Shown: positions 9,870 through 20,543, counted from the stretch's first letter. The stretch is DNA of 64,000 nt from Mycolicibacterium tusciae (GCF_002086795.1 NZ_MVIM01000004.1:372001-436000), one strand, 5' to 3'. Made by a program: numbers and translations. Notes: a model not told the origin generated them from the sequence alone.

Positions 9870-10976
9870 ATGACTGACGGCCCCCTCGAGTTCACGGTTG
9901 AGCGCAACGCAACTCCGGCGACTGACGAGGTACGGGCATCGATACTGGCCAATCCCGGATTCGGCCAGTTCCACACCGACCACATGGTGTCGATCGATTA
10001 CGCGGACGGCAAAGGCTGGTACGACGCGCGGGTCGTCCCGTACGGCCCGATCGAACTCGATCCGTCAGCGATCGTGCTGCATTACGCCCAGGAGATCTTC
10101 GAGGGTCTCAAGGCGTATCGATGGGCGGACGGGTCCATCGTGTCGTTCCGGCCCGAGTCCAACGCCAGGCGGCTGAAGACCTCGGCGAAGCGGCTGGCCA
10201 TTCCCGAACTGCCCGAAGAAGTGTTCATCGAATCGCTGCGCCAACTGATCGCCGTCGACGAGCAGTGGGTGCCCGCGGCCGGCGGCGAAGAGTCGCTGTA
10301 TCTGCGGCCGTTCATCATCGCCACCGAACCGGGCCTTGGCGTGCGGCCGGCCAACGAGTACCGGTACATGGTCATCGGCTCGCCGGCCGGGGCGTACTTC
10401 AAGGGCGGCATCAAGCCGGTCAGCGTGTGGCTGTCGACCGAGTATGTGCGGGCCTGCCCCGGCGGCACGGGCGCGGCGAAGTTCGGCGGCAACTACGCCG
10501 CATCGCTGCTGGCGCAGGCGCAGGCCGTCGAGCACGACTGCGATCAGGTGGTGTGGCTGGATGCGGCGGAACGCCGCTACGTCGAAGAGATGGGTGGAAT
10601 GAACCTGTTCTTCGTGTTCGGCAGCGGCGGATCGGCGCGCCTGGTCACTCCCGAGTTGAGCGGCTCGATACTTCCCGGTGTCACGCGAGATTCGTTGCTG
10701 CAGTTGGCAAGCGACGCCGGATTCGCCGTCGAGGAACGCAAGATCGACGTCGACGAGTGGCAGAAGAAGGTGGCGGCGGGCGAGATCACCGAGGTGTTCG
10801 CCTGCGGCACGGCCGCGGTCATCACACCCGTCGCCCACGTCAAGCACGCCGACGGTGAGTTCACCATCGCCGACGGTGGTCCCGGCGAGATCACCATGGC
10901 CCTGCGCGACACGCTGACCGGAATTCAGCGCGGCATGTTCGCCGACACGCACGGCTGGATGGCCAGGCTGAACTGA
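9870..10976 (+). CDS. ilvE: Branched-chain amino acid aminotransferase (PLP fold type IV)
   Basis: Last step of leucine, isoleucine and valine synthesis and first step of their breakdown. 368 aa. The Schiff-base lysine is Lys204 in [25 protein letters not shown] (about 71-84) and [13 protein letters not shown] are typical of the mycobacterial/eukaryotic-type IlvE group, and [10 protein letters not shown] and GTAAVITPV complete the PLP-phosphate region. The ATG at 9870 sits just behind a -10 box, and the upstream in-frame extension overlaps gcvT. A strong hairpin terminator follows the stop codon. Confidence 0.97.
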   Translation: MTDGPLEFTVERNATPATDEVRASILANPGFGQFHTDHMVSIDYADGKGWYDARVVPYGPIELDPSAIVLHYAQEIFEGLKAYRWADGSIVSFRPESNARRLKTSAKRLAIPELPEEVFIESLRQLIAVDEQWVPAAGGEESLYLRPFIIATEPGLGVRPANEYRYMVIGSPAGAYFKGGIKPVSVWLSTEYVRACPGGTGAAKFGGNYAASLLAQAQAVEHDCDQVVWLDAAERRYVEEMGGMNLFFVFGSGGSARLVTPELSGSILPGVTRDSLLQLASDAGFAVEERKIDVDEWQKKVAAGEITEVFACGTAAVITPVAHVKHADGEFTIADGGPGEITMALRDTLTGIQRGMFADTHGWMARLN

Positions 10977-10981
10977 AAGAC

Positions 10982-11009
10982 CGGGGACCCCACCGCAGTG
11001 GGGTCCCCG
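10982..11009. terminator. Strong 12-bp stem-loop terminator between ilvE and the DUF732 gene
   Basis: CGGGGACCCCAC (10982-10993), loop CGCA, GTGGGGTCCCCG (10998-11009): a perfect 12-bp stem starting 5 nt after the ilvE stop. Little U-tract follows. The same hairpin sits 15 bp past the convergent DUF732 stop, so it can serve both strands. Confidence 0.75.
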
Positions 11010-11024
11010 TCTATTGAGAGTGCG

Positions 11025-11363
11025 TCAGCCGAGCGCGGCCTCGTGTTCAGGGCAGTAGGTGGCGACGGCCGCGCCGACGAAGAACGCGGAATCCTCCTGT
11101 ACCAAGTCGGTGGTGTCAGAGACGGAGCCGACGGCGTCGTACAGCGACTGGCCGTGATCGAACATCACGCAGACGTCGTAGGCGAGGCTGACGGCCTCCT
11201 CGGTCGACGGCGGCTGGATGCCCTCGTCGGTGAGCACGCTGACGAACATGTCGTCGGTGGTGGTCGCTCCTGCCATGCCCGCGCCGACGAGCGCGGCGAT
11301 GCCCAGGCTGGAGGCGGCGGCGGCAGCGGCGATGGCGGCGGTGAGGTGACGGAAGGTGGGCAT
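11025..11363 (-). CDS. Secreted DUF732 family protein
   Basis: 112 aa exported protein of unknown function, a family abundant in mycobacteria. A signal peptide is evident: MPTFRHLTAA, then an Ala-rich core and a likely cleavage site after GAGMAGA (about residue 33). The mature part is acidic and has two cysteines (in AYDVCVMF and ATYCPEHE), probably forming the disulfide typical of DUF732. ATG 11363 has an AAAGGAA ribosome site. The gene is convergent to ilvE across a shared hairpin and lies 91 bp after cobS. Confidence 0.85.
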   Translation of the reverse strand: MPTFRHLTAAIAAAAAASSLGIAALVGAGMAGATTTDDMFVSVLTDEGIQPPSTEEAVSLAYDVCVMFDHGQSLYDAVGSVSDTTDLVQEDSAFFVGAAVATYCPEHEAALG

Positions 11364-11454
11364 TGCGGTTCCTTTCGGTGGTCGATCTTCCCGGTGGGGT
11401 AGGAAGAGACTCCGATACCGCGCTTGACGAATTCTTGACAGATTCTTGGAGGCG

Positions 11455-12186
11455 CTACGACGGCCCGATCGCCAGTCCGACGGCGGCCACCGCCGTCGTG
11501 ATTTCGACCGCCGCACCCAGCACATCGCCGGTGATACCGCCGAACCGGCGCACGCAATGTGCGACCAGCGCGGCGCCGCAGGCCAATGCAACCAGTACGG
11601 CCACCGGACCCTGCCACGGCCGCGGGCCGGCCACTACGGCCGTCGCCGCGACCGCCACCACCCACAGCCCCGCCACCGCCATCGGCTGGGTGCCCGCGAC
11701 CATCCCACCGAGCGAACTCCCCGCCGCGGCGGGCACCGAACGCCGGCACGCCAACACCGCGGCGACCCGGCCCGCGGTCACTGCGACGATCACCCCGACG
11801 GGGCCGCAGGCCGTGAACGCGAATGCCTGCGTCAGGAGGACGACCACCAACGCCGCGACGCCGAACGGCCCGGCCGACCCGTCGCGCATCACCGTCAAAG
11901 CCCTGTCGGGCGGGCCGTAGCAGCCGAGGCCGTCGGCGGTATCGGAGAGCCCATCGGCATGCAGCCCGCGGGTGGCGAGCAGCAGCACCGCGACCGCGAG
12001 CACGCCACCCAACGGATTCGCCGATCCGAAGGCCCATTCCGACGCCCACACCGTCGCGGCGGCTGCGGCCCCCAGCGCGATGCCCACCAGTGGCAGCGCG
12101 GTCAGCGCCCCCCGGCCGAACGGCGTCGGCGAACGCACCGGGAGCACGGTCCCGAATGCCAGCGCCCCGGCGACCGAACGGATCAC
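11455..12186 (-). CDS. cobS: Adenosylcobinamide-GDP ribazoletransferase (cobalamin synthase) CobS
   Basis: Membrane enzyme that joins adenosylcobinamide-GDP to alpha-ribazole, the last condensation in the lower-loop branch of B12 synthesis. 243 aa with several hydrophobic segments. The N-terminal GTVLPVRSP motif and the acidic [18 protein letters not shown] motif (metal-binding, about 71-88) are the family signature. ATG 12186 overlaps the cobT stop by 4 bp, indicating coupling in the order cobU-cobT-cobS. The start is followed at once by family homology (RSVAGALAF). Confidence 0.95.
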   Translation of the reverse strand: MIRSVAGALAFGTVLPVRSPTPFGRGALTALPLVGIALGAAAAATVWASEWAFGSANPLGGVLAVAVLLLATRGLHADGLSDTADGLGCYGPPDRALTVMRDGSAGPFGVAALVVVLLTQAFAFTACGPVGVIVAVTAGRVAAVLACRRSVPAAAGSSLGGMVAGTQPMAVAGLWVVAVAATAVVAGPRPWQGPVAVLVALACGAALVAHCVRRFGGITGDVLGAAVEITTAVAAVGLAIGPS

Positions 12187-13235
12187 TGCTTCGCGGGTGC
12201 CTGGGTGATGCCGGCTTCATCGAAGGTCGCCATCGACCCCAGCGTCGCCACCGCGGCCCGCACGATCGTCAGCGCGACCGCGGCGCCGGTGCCTTCGCCG
12301 AGACGCATCTGCAGATCGACGATCGGCTCGAGCTCCAGCTTGCGCAATGCCTGCGCATGCGCGGGCTCGGTGGACCGGTGGCCGGCCTGCCACCACTGCC
12401 GGGCGCCGGGCGCGAGCTTGTCGGCCACCAGCGCCGCGGCCGTCACCACGACACCGTCGAGTAGCACGGGCGTACGCCGGACGGCGGCCTGGGCGCAGAA
12501 TGCCGCCATCGCCGCCAGGTCGGCCCCACCGCAGACCCGCAGCAGCGCAACGGGATCGCGGGCACCACGGCTCCGAAACAATGCGTCCCTGATGGCGGCG
12601 GTCTTGCGGGCCCATCCGGCGTCGTCCACGCCGGTGCCCCGGCCGACCACCGCGACCGGTTCGGAGTCGGTTAGTACGGCGATCAAAGTCGTTGCAGGCG
12701 TGGTGTTTCCGATCCCCATATCACCGACGATGAGAATGTCTGCGCCCGAGTCGACCTCTTCGTCGGCGATCCGGCACCCGGCATCGAGCGCAGCTATCAC
12801 CTCGTCGTCGGTCAGCGCGTCCTCGACGGCGATGTTGCCGCTGCCGCGGCGCACCTTGTGTGCACCGATGGACGGCGCGAACGGCTCGTCGGAATCGACG
12901 GCGATATCCACCACGCGCACGGTCGCGCCCGCCGCTTCGGCGAGGATATTGATGGCGGCGCCGCCGGCGTCGAAGTTGGCGACCATCTGAGCGGTGACCT
13001 CGGCGGGAAACGCAGAGACCCCGGCCGCCGCGACGCCGTGGTCGCCGGCGAACACCACAATCCGTGCCCGCTCGAACGGCCGGGGCGGACACTCGCCCTG
13101 GCATGACGCCACCCAGACCGAGAGGTCCTCGAGCCGGCCCAGTGAGCCAGGCGGTTTGGTCAAGCGCTGCTGGCGGGCGCGCGCGGCGACGGCGACGTCG
13201 GGGTCGGGTGGTGAGACGGTCTCGAACTCGGTCAT
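12183..13235 (-). CDS. cobT: Nicotinate-nucleotide:dimethylbenzimidazole phosphoribosyltransferase CobT
   Basis: Makes alpha-ribazole-5'-phosphate for the cobalamin lower ligand. 350 aa, normal length. Motifs include [15 protein letters not shown] near the N-terminus, [25 protein letters not shown], and the C-terminal [11 protein letters not shown] that carries the catalytic glutamate. Overlaps of 4 bp on each side (cobU upstream, cobS downstream) show a compact operon. No B12 riboswitch is visible near the genes. Confidence 0.97.
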   Translation of the reverse strand: MTEFETVSPPDPDVAVAARARQQRLTKPPGSLGRLEDLSVWVASCQGECPPRPFERARIVVFAGDHGVAAAGVSAFPAEVTAQMVANFDAGGAAINILAEAAGATVRVVDIAVDSDEPFAPSIGAHKVRRGSGNIAVEDALTDDEVIAALDAGCRIADEEVDSGADILIVGDMGIGNTTPATTLIAVLTDSEPVAVVGRGTGVDDAGWARKTAAIRDALFRSRGARDPVALLRVCGGADLAAMAAFCAQAAVRRTPVLLDGVVVTAAALVADKLAPGARQWWQAGHRSTEPAHAQALRKLELEPIVDLQMRLGEGTGAAVALTIVRAAVATLGSMATFDEAGITQAPAKQ

Positions 13236-13777
13236 CCCCCTGCCCCCAGCGCGGCGTCCTTGACGGTGACGGGCTGACCGGCGACCACCAGCACCACGCG
13301 GTCACACACGGCGGCGAGTCGCTGATTGAGGGCGCCCAGTTCATCGGCGAACCGTCGGCCCGACGTCGTTGCGGGCACTACCGTCAGCCCAACCTCGGGA
13401 GACACCAGGGCCAACGCAGAGTCGAACGTGTCCACCGCATCGACCAGGTCGTCGACGTCGGCCGACACAGATCCGTCAGTCCACGCGCCCGTTCGATCCA
13501 TGGCCGCAGTCAGCCACGCTCCGATGTCGTCGACGACCGTCGGGGTGGAGTCTTCGCGCAACTGCGTTGCGACGTCGGCGGTTTCGACCGTGGACCAATT
13601 TGCGGGCCGGCGCCGGCGGTGTGCCTCCACCCGCGCAGACCACTCGACGTCACCGTGCGCCGCGGGGCCGGTGGCCAGGTAGCGCACGGCCGCCGTCGCA
13701 TCGACCGACTCGGCGATCGCCGACTCCGCCCATTGCGATTTTCCCGACCGGATGCCACCGAGCACCAGGATGCGCAC
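13232..13777 (-). CDS. cobU: Adenosylcobinamide kinase / adenosylcobinamide-phosphate guanylyltransferase CobU
   Basis: Activates adenosylcobinamide to its GDP derivative, the partner substrate of CobS. 181 aa. The P-loop GGIRSGKS (residues 7-14) and the [10 protein letters not shown] segment holding the guanylylated histidine are visible. The GTG at 13777 is preferred because [14 protein letters not shown] is the canonical N-terminus; the frame is open 38 codons further upstream but that part overlaps the DUF3043 gene. The overlap with cobT is 4 bp. From memory, cobU is separate from cobT-cobS in M. tuberculosis, so having all three together is a lineage difference. Confidence 0.93.
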   Translation of the reverse strand: MRILVLGGIRSGKSQWAESAIAESVDATAAVRYLATGPAAHGDVEWSARVEAHRRRRPANWSTVETADVATQLREDSTPTVVDDIGAWLTAAMDRTGAWTDGSVSADVDDLVDAVDTFDSALALVSPEVGLTVVPATTSGRRFADELGALNQRLAAVCDRVVLVVAGQPVTVKDAALGAGG

Positions 13778-13794
13778 CAGGGTGTCAGGTTCCG

Positions 13795-14484
13795 TCAACT
13801 GACACTTGCGCCGCGTTCCACCTGCGGCCGGGGTGCGCGCATGCGGCGCAGCTGCGAGGCGCGGCTGGCCGCGTAAAAGCCTAACTTCCAACCGGATTCG
13901 GTGTTCTCCGGGAATTTTGCATCGACCAATCTGTTGGCCTTGCGTCCCAGGATGAATCCGTCGATCACCATGATGAGGACGAGCACCAGCATCGCGGGGG
14001 AGACCATCTGCTGCACCTGCACCGACGGCACCGAGAGCATCACGAAGATCAGCGCGAGCGCGGCAGGCATGAACAGGCCCAGCACGTTGCGGCGCGAGTC
14101 GACGATGTCGCGGACATACCGGCGGACCGGACCCTTGTCCCGGGGCAGCAGGTAGGCGTCGTCACCGGCCATCATCTTCTCGCGGCGCTGAGCCATGTCG
14201 GCGCGACGCGTGAGCTTCTCGGCCTTGCGCTCTTCCTTGCTCAGCTTGGTGCGCGCTTCCTTGCGGCGTTTGCGCGCCTCGGCGGCGGTCATCGGAGCAG
14301 GCGCCACCGGCCCGCGCTTCCGGGTCGCCTCGCTGCGCTTGGGTGTCGGACGGCCCTTGGGCGCGGTGGTCCCGGACTCCCCGGAACCTGTCGCAGTGTC
14401 CTCGAGGCCGGCGTCGGGGGTGTCTTCGGACACATCAGAATCGGGTGTCCGCGAGTTGTCTTTCTTTCGGCCCAGCAGGTTCAC
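13795..14484 (-). CDS. DUF3043 membrane protein (Rv2206-like)
   Basis: 229 aa protein of unknown function found widely in actinobacteria. The first ~95 residues are charged and disordered (MNLLGRKKDNS, acidic stretch, then many Lys/Arg). A basic coiled segment (RKRRKEARTKLSKEERKAEK) follows, then DDAYLLPRDKGPVRRYVRD, two adjacent membrane segments (about 142-190) and a short basic tail. The GTG at 14484 has a TAATCT -10 box 7 nt upstream, so a leaderless start is likely. It is 17 bp ahead of cobU and may be the first gene of the cob transcript, although its function need not be related. Confidence 0.85.
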   Translation of the reverse strand: MNLLGRKKDNSRTPDSDVSEDTPDAGLEDTATGSGESGTTAPKGRPTPKRSEATRKRGPVAPAPMTAAEARKRRKEARTKLSKEERKAEKLTRRADMAQRREKMMAGDDAYLLPRDKGPVRRYVRDIVDSRRNVLGLFMPAALALIFVMLSVPSVQVQQMVSPAMLVLVLIMVIDGFILGRKANRLVDAKFPENTESGWKLGFYAASRASQLRRMRAPRPQVERGASVS

Positions 14485-14491
14485 GCCTGCC

Positions 14492-14497
14492 AGATTA
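14492..14497 (-). promoter_or_regulatory. -10 box of a probable leaderless promoter for the DUF3043-cobUTS transcript
   Basis: Minus strand TAATCT, 7 nt before the GTG at 14484. No ribosome site is visible between them. Confidence 0.5.
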
Positions 14498-14612
14498 CTT
14501 CCGTCCGCGGGCGTGCCCGGCGGGACCTGGGGACAAACTCGGGAATAGGGCCGGGACAAGGTACCGTTGAGCTAGTACGCCGCACATTTGATGAGGCTTT
14601 ACAGGAGACGTA

Positions 14613-14975
14613 ATGACTGTTCAGGGAGAGTCGGCCACCGGGACCGCCACCCATGGCGCGAAGCTGACCGATGCCGCCGCAGCCAAGGCCAAGGCGCTGC
14701 TCGACCAAGAGGGCCGCGACGATCTGGCCCTGCGTATCGCCGTGCAGCCGGGTGGCTGCGCCGGGCTGCGCTACAACCTGTTTTTCGACGACCGGACCTT
14801 GGACGGCGATGTGACCGCCGAGTTCGGCGGCGTCGCACTGACGATCGACCGGATGAGCGCGCCCTACGTCGAGGGGGCCGTCATCGACTTCGTCGACACC
14901 ATTGAGAAGCAGGGTTTCACCATCGACAACCCGAACGCCACCGGTTCTTGCGCCTGCGGCGATTCGTTCAACTGA
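14613..14975 (+). CDS. A-type iron-sulfur carrier protein (HesB/IscA/ErpA family, Rv2204c-like)
   Basis: 120 aa. Delivers Fe-S clusters to client enzymes. The three cluster-binding cysteines of the family are present: Cys49 (in QPGGCAGLRY) and the C-terminal pair Cys113/Cys115 (in GSCACGDSF). Start ATG has an ACAGGAG ribosome site 6-7 nt upstream. Candidate clients in the window are the radical-SAM enzyme LipA and the Rieske protein QcrA, but that is only inference. It ends one base before the convergent Rv2203-like stop. Confidence 0.93.
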   Translation: MTVQGESATGTATHGAKLTDAAAAKAKALLDQEGRDDLALRIAVQPGGCAGLRYNLFFDDRTLDGDVTAEFGGVALTIDRMSAPYVEGAVIDFVDTIEKQGFTIDNPNATGSCACGDSFN

Positions 14976-14976
14976 T

Positions 14977-15651
14977 TCAGTACTGCCCGGCCGTTCGCGG
15001 CAGATAAGAGCAGACCAGCACCTCGTCGCCCTGGGCGAGCAGTTGGGCCACGCCCTGCTGTTCACCTTCGGCGCGTGGCTCGCCACGGCGCGAGGTGCCC
15101 GACGGCTCGACGCGCATGGTGAACAGTACTTGCGCCTGATGGGGCGACCACATCACGATCTTGTCGATCGACGTCACCTCGGCGCGCCCGTATTGCTGCC
15201 GGAAGGCGTCGCTGGCCAGGCTGGCGAGCGCCAAGTCGGAGCGCTTCTCCTTGACCGCGTCGAACATCCCGCACAACGTGTGCCTGGCGACGGTTTCGTC
15301 GTCGCCGTTGGTCATCGCATCCAGGTACTCCTGAATCGCGGTCTTGGCCGCATCGTCGGACAATGTGCCCGAAGCCGACGACGCCCCGTCACCGCCGCGG
15401 GTGGCTAGCACGATCCCCGTCACGGTGGCGGCGGCGACGAGAACAGCGATCAGCGCGCCCGCGATCAGCGGCCAGCGCCGCTTTTTCCGGTACTGCACCG
15501 GCGGCGGGAGCATTCCCGGGTACGACGGCGGCGCATTGTCCGGATAGGGCTCCGCAAAGGGCTGTTGGGGAAATGGTTGCGGCCCGGTGTTCGGATACAT
15601 TTGCGGGCCGGCCGGTCCAGCGCCGTATTCGGGCGGGTACGGACCGGACAT
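14977..15651 (-). CDS. Membrane-anchored protein with Pro-rich N-terminus (Rv2203-like)
   Basis: 224 aa. Residues 1-55 are rich in Pro, Gly, Tyr and Gln (MSGPYPPEYGAGP). A basic RKKRRW stop-transfer patch and one membrane segment follow (about 60-84, WPLIAGALIAVLVAAATV). The remainder (about 95-224) is extracytoplasmic and resembles the DUF4878/lumazine-binding-like folds that mycobacteria attach to similar anchors. Two cysteines (HTLCGMF, EVLVCSYL) could form a disulfide. ATG 15651 has a GGGGAG ribosome site. Function is unknown. Confidence 0.8.
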   Translation of the reverse strand: MSGPYPPEYGAGPAGPQMYPNTGPQPFPQQPFAEPYPDNAPPSYPGMLPPPVQYRKKRRWPLIAGALIAVLVAAATVTGIVLATRGGDGASSASGTLSDDAAKTAIQEYLDAMTNGDDETVARHTLCGMFDAVKEKRSDLALASLASDAFRQQYGRAEVTSIDKIVMWSPHQAQVLFTMRVEPSGTSRRGEPRAEGEQQGVAQLLAQGDEVLVCSYLPRTAGQY

Positions 15652-15791
15652 ATATTTGCTCCCCAGAAGTGTGCGTCGGAATTGGTCTGTCTACAGTGGC
15701 CCAACGGGCACTCGTACGCAGGTTAGCGCACGTTGGGCGGAGGCCCGCTGGGTAAGGTTTATGTAGACGGCTTAATGAACGAAGGGTGTGA

Positions 15792-16781
<990 letters not shown>

Positions 16782-16798
16782 TCGGGTGCGCTTCCTTC

Positions 16799-18742
16799 TC
16801 AGAGCTGGACGGGGTAGGTCGGCTCGCTGATCTGCGGGGTCACACTGTGCTCGACGAAGATGGCGTGCCACAGCATGAAGATCAGCACGGTCCACAGCCG
16901 TCGGCTGTGATCGCTTGTGCCGCTTCGGTGTTCGTCGAGCATCCGCGTGACCGCCGAGAGATCGACAAGCTCGCCTGCCTGTGACGTCGCGACCGTCCGA
17001 TATGCCCAGTCCTGCAGCTCGCCTGCCTGCAGCCAGTGCCGGATCGGTACCGGGAAGCCGAGCTTCGGCCGGTTGAGCACGTGCGCCGGCACGATCGGTT
17101 CCAGTGCCCGGCGCAGCGCGAACTTGGTGGTGGTTCGGGTGATCTTCTGGTCCAGCGGAAGGCGCGACGCCACCGCGAAGACCTCCGGGTCCAGGAACGG
17201 CACCCGTAACTCGAGCGAGTTGGCCATCGTCATCTTGTCGGCCTTGACCAGGATGTCGCCACGCAGCCACGTGAACAGATCGATGTGCTGCATACGCGCC
17301 ACCGGATCCCAGCCGTCGGACGCCGAGTACACCGGCGCGGTGACGTCGGTGTGCGTCCATTCCTGGCGGAAGCCGGGCAGGACCGCGCGCAGTTGCGCGT
17401 CCGAGAAGCTACGCGCGTTGCCGTAGTAACGCTCCTCGAGCGTCAGCGATCCTCGGTGCAGCAGGCTTTTCCCGCGCATGCGGTCGGGCAGCGGTCGCGA
17501 CGCACGGCCAAGCGACCGTCGCACCGGTCGCGGCAGATAGTCAAATGGGCGCAGCGACAACGGTTCCCGGTAGATGGTGTACCCCCCGAACAGTTCGTCG
17601 GCGCCCTCGCCGGACAGCACGACCTTGACGTGCTTACGGGCCTCGCGGGCAATGAAGAACAACGGGACCAACGCCGGGTCGGCGACGGGTTCGTCCAGAT
17701 ACCAGACGATTTCGGGTAGCGCCGCGACGAACTCCGCCTGACTGACCACCTTGGTGACGTGCCGCGCGCCGATGGCTTCGGCCGAAGCAACGGCGACGTC
17801 GACCTCGGAGTAGCCCTCGCGTTCGAAACCCGTCGTGAACGTGATCAGCCGCGGGTTGTGCCGCATGGCCAGCGCCGCGATCGCCGTCGAGTCGATCCCG
17901 CCGGACAGGAACGCGCCCACTGTGACGTCCGCGCGCATGTGCTTGGCCACCGAGTCCTCCAGGACGGCGGTGATCTCGTCGTAGCGTGCGCGTTCGCCGC
18001 CGGACGTGAACCCGACCGCGGTGAACCGCGGGGTGAAGTACCGGGTGACCTCGGGTGGCTTACCCGGGCGCACGCGGGCATAACTGCCCGATTCGAGCCT
18101 GCGCACGCCGCGGTGCAGCGTCTCGGGTTCCGGCACGTACTGCAGCACGGTGTAGTGCTGCAATGCACGTTCGTCGATACCGAGATCGATACCGACGACC
18201 CCGGCGAGATCCAGCAGGCACTTCTTCTCGCTACCGAATACGGTGCCGCCCCCACCGGTGGCCATGTATAGCGGCTTGATGCCGAAAGGGTCGCGGGCGC
18301 AAAATAATTCGCCTTGGACGGTGTCCCACAGCGCGAACGCGAACATGCCGCGAAGCCGGGTCAGCGCTTCGGTGCCCCAGTAGTGATAGGCGGCGACGAT
18401 CGCCTCGCTGTCACCGTCGGTGGCGAACACGGCGCCGTGCTCGGTGCGTAGTTGCTCCCGCAACTCGAGGTAGTTGTAGATCTCACCGTTGAACACCAGG
18501 ACATACCGGTCCGGTGACTCCGGCGGGCCCCAGCGCAGCGGCTGGTGGCTGTGGGCGATGTCGATGATCGACAGTCGGTTGAACCCGAGCACCGTGGTGG
18601 GATGCTCGGCGTCGTCGGACCAGGTACCGGGTTCGTCGGGGCCGCGGTGACGCATCAGGTGCGACGCGCCCGATACCGCGGCGACAAGGTCGCCGGACAC
18701 CTCAGCGGACGGGTCGGTTACCAGGGCCAGCAGTCCGCACAC
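16799..18742 (-). CDS. asnB: Asparagine synthetase (glutamine-hydrolysing), AsnB
   Basis: Class II amidotransferase making asparagine from aspartate, glutamine and ATP. 647 aa. After GTG the second residue is Cys2, the glutaminase nucleophile. The N-terminal Ntn glutaminase domain (about 2-210) has RHRGPDE, NRLSIID and FNGEIYNY. The C-terminal synthetase domain has the PP-loop SGGIDS, the LSGEGADELFGGY motif and VKADKMTMANSLE. In corynebacteria the related LtsA affects cell-envelope integrity, which fits the neighbourhood but is not shown here. Its start is 105 bp from the divergent ctaC. Confidence 0.95.
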   Translation of the reverse strand: MCGLLALVTDPSAEVSGDLVAAVSGASHLMRHRGPDEPGTWSDDAEHPTTVLGFNRLSIIDIAHSHQPLRWGPPESPDRYVLVFNGEIYNYLELREQLRTEHGAVFATDGDSEAIVAAYHYWGTEALTRLRGMFAFALWDTVQGELFCARDPFGIKPLYMATGGGGTVFGSEKKCLLDLAGVVGIDLGIDERALQHYTVLQYVPEPETLHRGVRRLESGSYARVRPGKPPEVTRYFTPRFTAVGFTSGGERARYDEITAVLEDSVAKHMRADVTVGAFLSGGIDSTAIAALAMRHNPRLITFTTGFEREGYSEVDVAVASAEAIGARHVTKVVSQAEFVAALPEIVWYLDEPVADPALVPLFFIAREARKHVKVVLSGEGADELFGGYTIYREPLSLRPFDYLPRPVRRSLGRASRPLPDRMRGKSLLHRGSLTLEERYYGNARSFSDAQLRAVLPGFRQEWTHTDVTAPVYSASDGWDPVARMQHIDLFTWLRGDILVKADKMTMANSLELRVPFLDPEVFAVASRLPLDQKITRTTTKFALRRALEPIVPAHVLNRPKLGFPVPIRHWLQAGELQDWAYRTVATSQAGELVDLSAVTRMLDEHRSGTSDHSRRLWTVLIFMLWHAIFVEHSVTPQISEPTYPVQL

Positions 18743-18796
18743 CGCGCCAGTATGCCTAATGACTGACCTGTGTCGAGACCTGCGTCCTGAGGTGGT

Positions 18797-18809
18797 CTAC
18801 GCTGCGTAG
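18797..18809. promoter_or_regulatory. Short palindrome in the asnB-ctaC divergent spacer
   Basis: CTACGC-T-GCGTAG, a perfect 6-bp inverted repeat with a 1-nt centre, about 40 bp upstream of the ctaC start. The position suits an operator, but no regulator can be named. Confidence 0.3.
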
Positions 18810-18847
18810 TATTCGGCTTTCTGTCCCGACTTCTAGGAGGCGCCAGC

Positions 18848-19903
18848 GTGACACCTCGCGGTGTGAAGGTGGTGGCGTTGTCAGTCGTCCTCGGCAGCAT
18901 GACGGTGCTGCTCAGCGGGTGTGACTGGTCTACGGTTCTTGGCCTCGGCTGGCCCCGCGGCATCACCCCCGAGGCGCATCTGAACCGCGAGCTGTGGATC
19001 GGCTCCGTGATCGCCTCGCTGGTCGTCGGCGTGATCGTGTGGGGCCTTATCTTCTGGACTTCGGCGTTTCACCGGCACAAGAAGGGCGACACCGAGTTGC
19101 CGCGCCAGTTCGGCTACAACATGCCGCTGGAGCTGGTGCTCACCGTGGTGCCGTTCCTGATCATCTCGGTGCTGTTCTACTTCACCGTCGTGGTGCAGGA
19201 ACGGATGCTGCAGAAGGAGCCCAATCCCGAGGTCGTCATCGACGTCACCGCCTTCCAGTGGAACTGGAAGTTCGGGTATCAGAAGGTCAACTACGCGGAC
19301 GGCACCTTCAGCTACGAGGGCGCCGACCCTGAGCGCAAGGAAGCGCTCGCATCGGGGCCGGAAGGCGTCGAAGGACCTGAAGGTGGCGAGATCGGGGAGC
19401 ACGGCGGCGAGTTCGGCGCCATCGCGGGCAAGAACCCCGAAGACCGCACCTACCTGAACTTCAACGATGTCGAGACGCTGGGCACGTCCACCGAGATCCC
19501 GGTTCTGGTGGTGCCGTCCGGTAAGCGCATCGAGTTCCAGATCGCATCCGCGGACGTCATTCACGGCTTCTGGGTGCCGGAGTTCCTGTTCAAGCGCGAC
19601 GTGATGCCCAATCCCGAGGCGAACAACTCCGACAACATCTTCCAAATCAGCGAGATCAACCAAAACGGTGCGTTCGTAGGCCGGTGCACGGAGATGTGCG
19701 GCACCTATCACTCGATGATGAACTTCGAGCTGCGAGTGGTGTCGCCCAACGACTTCAAGGCGTACCTGGAGCAGCGGGTGGACGGCAAGACCAACGCCGA
19801 GGCGCTGCAGGCGATCAATCAGGAGCCCCTGGCGGTCACCACAAAGCCATTCGACACCCGCCGCGGTGAGCAGGCACCCGAGCTAACGCAGGCCAGCAAG
19901 TAG
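18848..19903 (+). CDS. ctaC: Cytochrome c oxidase subunit II CtaC (lipoprotein)
   Basis: CuA-bearing subunit of the aa3 oxidase that takes electrons from the bcc complex. 351 aa. A lipoprotein signal ends in the lipobox LLSGC (Cys25). Two membrane helices follow (about 50-75 and 95-118). The CuA ligands are present: His239 (IHGFWVPEF), Cys280, Cys284, His288 and Met291 in [13 protein letters not shown]. An extra acidic, Gly-rich insertion lies at about residues 157-200 in the periplasmic domain, as in other actinobacterial CtaC proteins. GTG start has an AGGAGG ribosome site. ctaF follows after 15 bp. Confidence 0.96.
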   Translation: MTPRGVKVVALSVVLGSMTVLLSGCDWSTVLGLGWPRGITPEAHLNRELWIGSVIASLVVGVIVWGLIFWTSAFHRHKKGDTELPRQFGYNMPLELVLTVVPFLIISVLFYFTVVVQERMLQKEPNPEVVIDVTAFQWNWKFGYQKVNYADGTFSYEGADPERKEALASGPEGVEGPEGGEIGEHGGEFGAIAGKNPEDRTYLNFNDVETLGTSTEIPVLVVPSGKRIEFQIASADVIHGFWVPEFLFKRDVMPNPEANNSDNIFQISEINQNGAFVGRCTEMCGTYHSMMNFELRVVSPNDFKAYLEQRVDGKTNAEALQAINQEPLAVTTKPFDTRRGEQAPELTQASK

Positions 19904-19918
19904 GGGTAGGGACACCAC

Positions 19919-20338
19919 ATGCATATCGAAGCCAGGCTGTTCGAGTTCCTGACCGGATTCTTCGTCCTGTCTGCGGTTGTCTACGGCGTGCTGACGGCGA
20001 TGTTCCAGTACGGCGGCGTCGAGTGGGCCGGTACCACCGCGCTGATTCTGACGGCGGGCCTGACCCTGATCACCGGTACGTTCTTCCGGTTCGTGGCCCG
20101 GCGCCTGGACACCAGGCCCGAGGACTACGAGGACGCCGAGGTCAGTGACGGCGCAGGCGAGCTGGGCTTTTTCAGCCCGCACAGCTGGTGGCCGATCTTC
20201 ATCGCCCTGTCGGCGTCGATCACGGCCGTGGGCGTCGCGCTCTGGCTCCCCTGGCTGATCGTGGCCGGCGTCTGCTTCGTGCTGACGACGGTCGGGGGCC
20301 TGGTGTTCGAGTACTACACCGGAGCCGAGAAGCACTGA
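19919..20338 (+). CDS. ctaF: Cytochrome c oxidase subunit IV CtaF (actinobacterial type)
   Basis: 139 aa small membrane subunit of the actinobacterial aa3 oxidase. Four hydrophobic helices are visible (about 9-31, 37-58, 90-110, 112-132). An acidic loop [20 protein letters not shown] precedes SPHSWWPI, a recognisable CtaF signature. It directly follows ctaC with a GGGTAGGGA spacer and is surely cotranscribed with it. Confidence 0.94.
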   Translation: MHIEARLFEFLTGFFVLSAVVYGVLTAMFQYGGVEWAGTTALILTAGLTLITGTFFRFVARRLDTRPEDYEDAEVSDGAGELGFFSPHSWWPIFIALSASITAVGVALWLPWLIVAGVCFVLTTVGGLVFEYYTGAEKH

Positions 20339-20543
20339 CGCTCCCCAGCTTCGCGTGGGCCCAGGCCGTCGCGAACGCCGCACCGGGACAAGGTCACAAT
20401 CGGAGCACTACTTCGCCCGTTATCCGTGCTGTGAATCCATCCGGATCGGGTGGTTGGATAATGTTGCCGAGGCACGGTCAGTCGCTTGTCGCGGACACGC
20501 GGCCGATTACGCCACAGGTGTGAGTCGAGAAGGATAGGCGTAA
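20339..20543. promoter_or_regulatory. 205-bp spacer carrying a likely mmpS3 promoter
   Basis: No gene is seen. GATAAT at 20457-20462 is a good -10 box (5 of 6 to TATAAT), about 81 bp before the mmpS3 ATG, which itself has a GAAGGAT ribosome site. The nearby ATCCGGAT palindrome overlaps the -35 area. No terminator hairpin follows ctaF, so read-through into mmpS3 is possible. Confidence 0.4.

Noticed and set aside
13231..13256. TCCCCCTGCCCCCAGC at the cobT/cobU junction as a third, internally deleted copy of the palindromic element
   Set aside because: Only a short GC-rich run is shared; the diagnostic GGGAGGTG end and a hairpin are missing.
13778..14612. Cobalamin riboswitch near the cob genes
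   Set aside because: No B12-box-like leader is seen; the gaps are too short or coding, and the transcript head seems leaderless.
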